Shown here in pieces: positions 6,068 to 10,351 of a stretch of 10,351 nt of DNA. The stretch is taken from positions 1 through 10,351 of the forward strand of contig JAQCAN010000074.1 in the NCBI GenBank assembly GCA_027621335.1. The letters run 5' to 3'. Both the position numbers and the translations under genes were made by a program. The DNA is from Bacteroidota bacterium. Its GTDB lineage: Bacteria; Bacteroidota; Bacteroidia; Flavobacteriales_D; JABDKJ01. Position 1 is the stretch's first letter, and every line of letters begins with the position of its first letter. The notes beneath the pieces were generated by a model, which was not told where the DNA came from, did no database searches, and saw only the letters and a program-made list of their open reading frames with translations.

Positions 6068-7078
6068 TCAAACAATATTCACCTCCCTTTCCAAGTCCAC
6101 CCCGAATTGTCCTTTCACCGAGCGGATGATTTCTTCCGATAAGGCATAGATTGCTTTTCCAGTGGCTTGACCTCTGTTCACCAGGACAAGGGCCTGCCGA
6201 TCATGGACCCCATAGCCGCCTAGGTCCTTGCCTTTCCAGCCGCATTGCTCGATCAGCCAGCCTGCAGCTAGCTTATGGCCTTCAGGAGCGGGATAGTGCG
6301 GCATGTCAGGATGGGCCTGTATGATCTCATTGAAGAGGGTCGCATCAATGACGGGATTCTTGAAGAAGCTTCCGGCATTCCCTATGACCGCAGGGTCTGG
6401 CAATTTGCTTTGTCGGATGCGGATGACCGCCTCTGAGACACTCTGCACCGTGGACTTTGCACCCATCACTTCCAATTCTTTTTCAATGGCGCCATAGCTG
6501 GTGTTCAGGATAGGATCCTTGCTCACTTGCACGGTGATGGAGAGGATGACATATTGCCCTTTCAACTTCCGCTTGAAGACACTCTCCCGATAGCCGAACT
6601 CGCATTGCTCCTTGGTGAATTCATGAACTTCTCCGCTCTGTATATGATAGGCTTTCAGCTTTAAGAAGGTATCCTTCATCTCCACGCCATAGGCTCCGAT
6701 GTTCTGCATGGGAGCTGCCCCACATGAACCGGGAATGAGGCTCATGTTCTCCAGTCCTCCCCAGCCATGCTCCACCGTATGCAGAACCAGGTCATGCCAA
6801 ACCTCACCTGCTCCCACTTCCAGTCGCACGCAGGAGCCGTCCTGATAGATCTGTGTGATGCCTTTGACCTCATTCTTCAGCACCGTGCCTTGGAAGTCGG
6901 AGGTGAAAAGGACATTGCTTCCACCTCCCAAGATGAGCTTGGGCAATCCTTGGGCAGCCTCCAAGGCTTCCTTCAAGCTTTCCACGTCATGGAATCTACA
7001 GAAGCGCTCGGCACGCACATCCAAGCCGAAGGTGTTCAGGGCCTGCAGTGGATAATGACGGTCAATGGTGATGGACAT
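6068..7078 (-). CDS. murB: UDP-N-acetylenolpyruvoylglucosamine reductase MurB
   Basis: MurB is the cytoplasmic FAD enzyme that reduces UDP-GlcNAc-enolpyruvate with NADPH to UDP-MurNAc in peptidoglycan synthesis. The 336-residue product is close to E. coli MurB (342) and has the type I layout. NTFG lies at 15-18. FAD-binding segments are LGGGSNVLF (50-58) and SLIPGSCGAAPMQNIGAYGV (113-132). The type I loop carries Tyr163-Arg164 in FGYRESVFK, equivalent to Tyr158-Arg159 in E. coli. GNAGSFFKNP (233-242) supplies the proton-donor Ser237. KLAAGWLIEQCGWKG spans 269-283, and the C-terminal LEREV (329-333) places Glu332 at the catalytic Glu325 position. All catalytic residues are therefore present. 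The start at 7078 (MSITIDRHYP) was chosen over the ATG at 7171 because it fits the family length. The gene is divergent from the glycosyltransferase pair 93 bases away and is followed by the DUF3467 gene. Confidence 0.97.
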   Translation of the reverse strand: MSITIDRHYPLQALNTFGLDVRAERFCRFHDVESLKEALEAAQGLPKLILGGGSNVLFTSDFQGTVLKNEVKGITQIYQDGSCVRLEVGAGEVWHDLVLHTVEHGWGGLENMSLIPGSCGAAPMQNIGAYGVEMKDTFLKLKAYHIQSGEVHEFTKEQCEFGYRESVFKRKLKGQYVILSITVQVSKDPILNTSYGAIEKELEVMGAKSTVQSVSEAVIRIRQSKLPDPAVIGNAGSFFKNPVIDATLFNEIIQAHPDMPHYPAPEGHKLAAGWLIEQCGWKGKDLGGYGVHDRQALVLVNRGQATGKAIYALSEEIIRSVKGQFGVDLEREVNIV

Positions 7079-7116
7079 AGGCACGAAGATGAGGCCTCTA
7101 TTTCGTTCTACCATGC

Positions 7117-7124
7117 TATCTTCG
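7117..7124 (+). promoter_or_regulatory. Candidate -7 element for the glycosyltransferase operon
   Basis: TATCTTCG matches TAnnTTTG except for one base and lies 47 bases before the ATG at 7172. Transcription starting near 7131 would place the two inverted repeats at 7131-7152 and 7158-7169 in the leader. No TTG was found at the -33 distance, so this is weak support. Confidence 0.25.
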
Positions 7125-7130
7125 GACACA

Positions 7131-7169
7131 TTTCCACAATTCCCTATGGAAATAGCCGTTCGGACGAAC
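7131..7169 (+). repeat. Two consecutive inverted repeats just before the glycosyltransferase start
   Basis: The first has six-base arms TTTCCA (7131-7136) and TGGAAA (7147-7152) around a 10-base loop. The second has five-base arms GTTCG (7158-7162) and CGAAC (7165-7169) separated only by GA, and ends two bases before the ATG at 7172. They fill the 93-base divergent region between murB and the glycosyltransferases. They could be protein-binding operators or short RNA hairpins; the two-base spacer of the second favours a DNA site over a hairpin. Confidence 0.4.
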
Positions 7170-7171
7170 AC

Positions 7172-8293
7172 ATGGGTAAACGCATCCTTCTTCTAGTCAG
7201 TAACGATATCAGCTCGGATCAACGTGTGGACAAGACTTGCCATACACTGATGGATATGGGTCATGAGGTGAAGGTCATCGGCCGCTTGAGACCTTTCAGC
7301 ACGGGCCTCACCCGACCCTACCCCACTGAGCGATTGGAGCTCTTCTTTGACAAAGGCCCGCTCTTCTATCTGGAGCTGAACATCCGTTTTTTCTTCAGGC
7401 TGATGAAGAGGGATTGGGATGTTGTTCATGCCAATGATCTGGATACGCTCTTGGCGTCTTTTCTGGGGTACACCTCCTTTGCCAGAACAGACATCGTCTA
7501 TGACAGCCATGAATTCTTCACCGAGGTCCCCGAGCTGAAAGGTCGATTGGCAAGGAAAGTCTGGCTCCTCATCGAAAAGGCCATTTTCCCTAGGTTGAAA
7601 CATGTCTACACCGTGAGTGCTTCCATCGCTGAGCATTATCAAAAGACCTATGGCCCTGAGGTCAAGGTATTGAGGAATGTGCCCCCTTTCAAGGAATGGA
7701 AAAAGGAAAGGACCAGAGCGGAATTGGGCCTGCCTGAACAGGCCCGACTGCTCATCCTCCAAGGAGCGGGTATCAACGTCAGTAAGGGCGCTGAGGAGGC
7801 CATACTGGCCATGCGTGAATTGCCTGAGGACTACCACTTGCTCTTTCTTGGTTCTGGGGATGTCTTCGAGGGGCTGAAAAGTATGGTGGACTTATATCAA
7901 CTCGGACATCGGGTCCACTTCAGGGATAGGATGCCCTATGAGGAGATGATGCAGTTCACACTGAATGCCGACCTGGGCTTGAGCTTGGAGAAGGGCGATA
8001 ACCTGAACTATGAGTATGCCCTCCCGAATAAGATCTTCGATTACATCGCTGCGGGAATCCCAGTCCTAGGCGGTCCTACCTTGGAGAGCAAGCGCTTGGT
8101 CTCTGAATATGGCATAGGACGTTCATTGGAGGCCATAGCCCCTGTGCTTATAGCCAAGACGGTGGAGGAGATGTTTAGCCGTCCTGATCAGTTGAGCCCC
8201 TACCGAGAAGCGACCCAGCGGGCGTATCAGGAATTGAATTGGACCAAGGAAAGCGTGGTCTTGAAATCCATCTATGCAGGTCTGGATGGATAA
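7172..8293 (+). CDS. GT4-like glycosyltransferase (first of pair)
   Basis: The 373-residue protein has the two-domain GT-B plan. The N-terminal Rossmann-like half starts KRILLLVSNDISSDQRVDK (3-21) with the glycine-bearing MGHEVKVIGR (29-38), then DVVHANDLDTLLA (83-95) and DIVYDSHEFFTE (107-118). The nucleotide-sugar half starts near 190 with LLILQGAG (193-200), HLLFLGSGD (222-230) and, near the sugar-nucleotide site, ALPNKIFDYIAAGIPVLG (283-300). An Asp-Tyr stands where many GT4 enzymes have Glu-Ala. It should transfer a sugar from an activated donor in the cytoplasm, probably for an envelope glycan; donor and acceptor cannot be told. The ATG at 7172 was chosen because upstream codons, although open as far as 6767, lie antisense to murB. 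It overlaps the next glycosyltransferase gene by 8 bases. Confidence 0.9.
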   Translation: MGKRILLLVSNDISSDQRVDKTCHTLMDMGHEVKVIGRLRPFSTGLTRPYPTERLELFFDKGPLFYLELNIRFFFRLMKRDWDVVHANDLDTLLASFLGYTSFARTDIVYDSHEFFTEVPELKGRLARKVWLLIEKAIFPRLKHVYTVSASIAEHYQKTYGPEVKVLRNVPPFKEWKKERTRAELGLPEQARLLILQGAGINVSKGAEEAILAMRELPEDYHLLFLGSGDVFEGLKSMVDLYQLGHRVHFRDRMPYEEMMQFTLNADLGLSLEKGDNLNYEYALPNKIFDYIAAGIPVLGGPTLESKRLVSEYGIGRSLEAIAPVLIAKTVEEMFSRPDQLSPYREATQRAYQELNWTKESVVLKSIYAGLDG

Positions 8294-9401
8294 GCACCTT
8301 CATATCATATCCTTCGATGTGCCATGGCCCGCGGACTACGGAGGCGTCATCGATGTATTCTATAAGGTCAAAGCCCTCCATGCCATCGGGGTGAAGGTGC
8401 ACTTGCATTGCTTCACCTATGGCCGGTCCTCCCAAGATGAGATCAAGACCATCTGCGAGAAGGTCTATTACTACCCGCGGAACATGAACCGCAGCCTGCT
8501 CATCCATCCATTGCCCTTCATCGTGGTAAGCAGGCAGCATGATGCCCTGTTGAGGCATTTGAAGCAAGATGAGCACCCGATCCTCTTTGAGGGACTGCAC
8601 TCCTGCTATTACTTGGACCATCCCGATCTGAAGGAGAGGGACAAGTTTGTCCGCACGCACAATGTCGAGCATGATTACTACCATGCCTTGGCCGATGGAG
8701 AGAGCGGCTATTTGAAACGGCTCTATCTGAACCGTGAGGCAAGGAAATTAAGAGGCTTTGAGCGGCAATTGGCCTTGGCCAAAGGGCTCTTTGCCATCTC
8801 GCCTATGGATCAGGAGCATTTCAAGCAGATCAATGATGAGGTCACCTGGCTGCCGCCATTCCATGCCAACGAGACTTTGGCAGAACCTCGAGAAAAGGAA
8901 AGCTTCGCGCTCTATCATGGCAACCTCTCGGTCTCGGAGAATGAGAAAGCGGCCAAGTTCCTCATGGATGAGGTCTTCAAAGGACTGGACAAAAAGCTTA
9001 TCATCTTCGGGAATGGAGCGTCAAGGAAGCTCAGAAAGAAGGCGTCCTTGATGACCAATGTCGAGCTGATGGAAGGAGATGGAACGCTTCTGATGGACTT
9101 GGTACAAAAGGCGCAGGTGAACATCCTCCCGACCTTCCAAGCCACAGGGATGAAGCTGAAATTGCTTTTCAGTCTGTTCAATGGAGGACATGTATTGGTC
9201 AATCCTCCTATGGTGGATAAGACAGGCTTGGAGTCTTGCTGTGAGATAGTGGAGGATGGGCCTCAGATGCAAGCGGCCCTCGAGCGACTTTGGCGCAAGA
9301 CGTTCTCAGAACAAGACCGGATGAAACGAAAGGACATCTTGGAACAGAATTTCTCCAACACCGAGAATGCCCATAAGCTCAGCCGCACCATCTTCGGTTA
9401 A
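8286..9401 (+). CDS. Glycosyltransferase, divergent GT4-like (second of pair)
   Basis: The 371-residue protein again has a GT-B plan. The N-terminal half has HIISFDVPWPADYGGVIDV (6-24), with the glycine pair typical of the donor/acceptor cleft, and VRTHNVEHDYY (122-132). The C-terminal half has ALYHGNLSVSENEKAAKFL (208-226), KLIIFGNGA (237-245) and NILPTFQATGMKLKLL (279-294), then GGHVLVN (300-306). The last block stands where GT4 enzymes have E-x7-E; the glutamates are not evident and TGMKLK takes their place, a variant I recall from other Bacteroidota proteins. The ATG at 8286 gives an 8-base overlap with the preceding gene's end; an in-frame ATG at 8274 is also possible. The overlap points to translational coupling with the first transferase and to successive steps of one glycan pathway. 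Donor sugar and product are unknown. Confidence 0.85.
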   Translation: MDKHLHIISFDVPWPADYGGVIDVFYKVKALHAIGVKVHLHCFTYGRSSQDEIKTICEKVYYYPRNMNRSLLIHPLPFIVVSRQHDALLRHLKQDEHPILFEGLHSCYYLDHPDLKERDKFVRTHNVEHDYYHALADGESGYLKRLYLNREARKLRGFERQLALAKGLFAISPMDQEHFKQINDEVTWLPPFHANETLAEPREKESFALYHGNLSVSENEKAAKFLMDEVFKGLDKKLIIFGNGASRKLRKKASLMTNVELMEGDGTLLMDLVQKAQVNILPTFQATGMKLKLLFSLFNGGHVLVNPPMVDKTGLESCCEIVEDGPQMQAALERLWRKTFSEQDRMKRKDILEQNFSNTENAHKLSRTIFG

Positions 9402-9439
9402 TTGCCGATGTGTATCTTGGACGCTTTACCCTCAGACCT

Positions 9440-10351
9440 ATGAAGAAATTGGCACTGCATTGGAAGATCTTATTGGGAATGGCCCTTGGTGTCCTCTTCG
9501 GCTGGGGCATGTCCACCTTGGATGGAGGAGGAGACTGGGTCGGGGATTGGGTGAAGCCCTTCGGGACCATCTTCATCAATGCGCTCAAGCTCATTGCTGT
9601 GCCGCTTATACTGGGATCCCTCATCAAAGGCGTGAGCGACCTTAAGGACCTCTCCTCGCTCTCAGCTATGGGAGGTCGGACCATCGGAACCTATATCCTC
9701 ACTACGGTCATTGCAGTGTCCATCGGTTTGGTGGCGGTGAATGCCATTGGGCCAGGGAAGACCTTGAGCGAAGACACACGGACCGAACTTTTGTCGGCTT
9801 ATGCGGGCGATGCCGATTCTAAGATCAAAGCCGCAGAGAACCAGAAGAATGCCGGCCCTCTTCAGGCGCTCATCGACCTGGTGCCTGATAACATCATCAA
9901 GGCCTCCACGGAGAACGGGAACATGCTGCAGGTCATCTTCTTCGCCATCTTCTTCGGCATGGGATTGATCCTCATCCCATTTGAAACGGCCAAACCCGTC
10001 AAGGATTTCTTCGATGGCTTCAATGAGGTCATCCTCAAGCTCATCGACCTTATCATGCTGACTGCGCCCTATGGCGTATTTGCGCTTATGGCAGCCTTGG
10101 TCGTGGAAGCCCCAAGTGCCGACCTGTTTGCCGCTCTGGGCATGTATGCCCTCACGGTCGTTCTTGGTCTTATCTGTATGATCTTGCTCTACATCACAGG
10201 AGTTTGGATCTTTACCAAGAAGAGTCCAAGGTTCTTCTTGAATGGCATCTCACCTGCGCAGCTTTTGGCCTTCAGCACCAGCAGTAGCGCGGCCACCCTT
10301 CCAGTGACTATGGAGAGGGTAGAGGAGCATCTTGGAGTAGAGCCAGAGGTG
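9440..10351 (+). CDS. Dicarboxylate/amino acid:cation symporter (cut by window edge)
   Basis: The first 304 codons of a DAACS (SDF) family inner-membrane transporter are present; the C-terminal part with the NMDGT-type substrate motif lies beyond the window. Hydrophobic segments are visible at about 8-24, 42-62, 82-101, 161-180, 198-221, 232-258 and a re-entrant hairpin from about 270. The serine-rich hairpin motif STSSSAATLP (279-288) followed by VTMERVEEHLGV is characteristic of the family. Members take up glutamate, aspartate or C4-dicarboxylates with Na+ or H+; the substrate cannot be read from this half. Between helices three and four there is a polar loop of about 45 residues (106-150, EDTRTELLSAYAGDADSKIK and on). 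The gene begins 38 bases after the second glycosyltransferase and might be co-transcribed, although its function is unrelated; TATCTTGG at 9413-9420 is a possible -7 box of its own. Confidence 0.93.
   Translation, partial: MKKLALHWKILLGMALGVLFGWGMSTLDGGGDWVGDWVKPFGTIFINALKLIAVPLILGSLIKGVSDLKDLSSLSAMGGRTIGTYILTTVIAVSIGLVAVNAIGPGKTLSEDTRTELLSAYAGDADSKIKAAENQKNAGPLQALIDLVPDNIIKASTENGNMLQVIFFAIFFGMGLILIPFETAKPVKDFFDGFNEVILKLIDLIMLTAPYGVFALMAALVVEAPSADLFAALGMYALTVVLGLICMILLYITGVWIFTKKSPRFFLNGISPAQLLAFSTSSSAATLPVTMERVEEHLGVEPEV

Noticed and set aside
6767..7171. Upstream extension of the first glycosyltransferase over 135 codons
   Set aside because: It lies antisense to murB; the glycosyltransferase fold starts at the ATG at 7172.
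7193..7837. A 214-codon minus-strand open frame inside the first glycosyltransferase
   Set aside because: It is a reverse-strand shadow with no domain and no plausible start context.

Overview
The window looks like chromosomal DNA of a Bacteroidota (probably Flavobacteriales-like) bacterium with a base composition near 50% GC. Reasons: a TonB-dependent receptor with an N-terminal carboxypeptidase-regulatory-like domain, DUF4293, DUF4199-like and DUF3467 proteins typical of that phylum, a Rho factor with a long disordered insert of the Bacteroidota type, candidate TAnnTTTG -7 promoter elements, and no Shine-Dalgarno sequences in front of the genes. I see no rRNA, tRNA, CRISPR array, insertion sequence, phage gene or origin. 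The longest stretch without a gene is 233 bases.

Layout. 1-866 (minus): a DUF4293 membrane protein followed by the start of a TonB-dependent receptor that runs off the left edge. 867-1099: divergent promoter region. 1100-2756 (plus): rho and a strong intrinsic terminator. 2820-3359 (plus): a four-helix DUF4199-like membrane protein whose end overlaps the convergent mpl-like gene by 8 bases. 3352-4707 (minus): an Mpl-like Mur ligase. 4785-5633 (plus): a metallo-beta-lactamase-fold hydrolase. 5642-7078 (minus): murB then a DUF3467 protein. 7172-9401 (plus): two glycosyltransferases overlapping by 8 bases, followed at 9440 by a dicarboxylate/glutamate-type symporter cut by the right edge.

Biology. 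The centre is a cell-envelope neighbourhood: MurB makes UDP-MurNAc, the Mpl-like protein probably attaches peptide to a MurNAc nucleotide, and the paired glycosyltransferases probably build an envelope polysaccharide or glycan. Rho is the general transcription termination factor; its roughly 115-residue low-complexity insert, including a recent-looking 12-codon duplication, is the most notable feature. Genes are packed tightly, with two convergent junctions (3352-3359 and 5634-5641) that leave no room for an intrinsic terminator. I find no convincing undescribed multi-gene system. The observations worth a second look are the Rho insert, the divergent active-site motifs of the Mpl-like ligase and of the second glycosyltransferase, two stem-loops before the first glycosyltransferase, and an anti-Shine-Dalgarno match between convergent genes.
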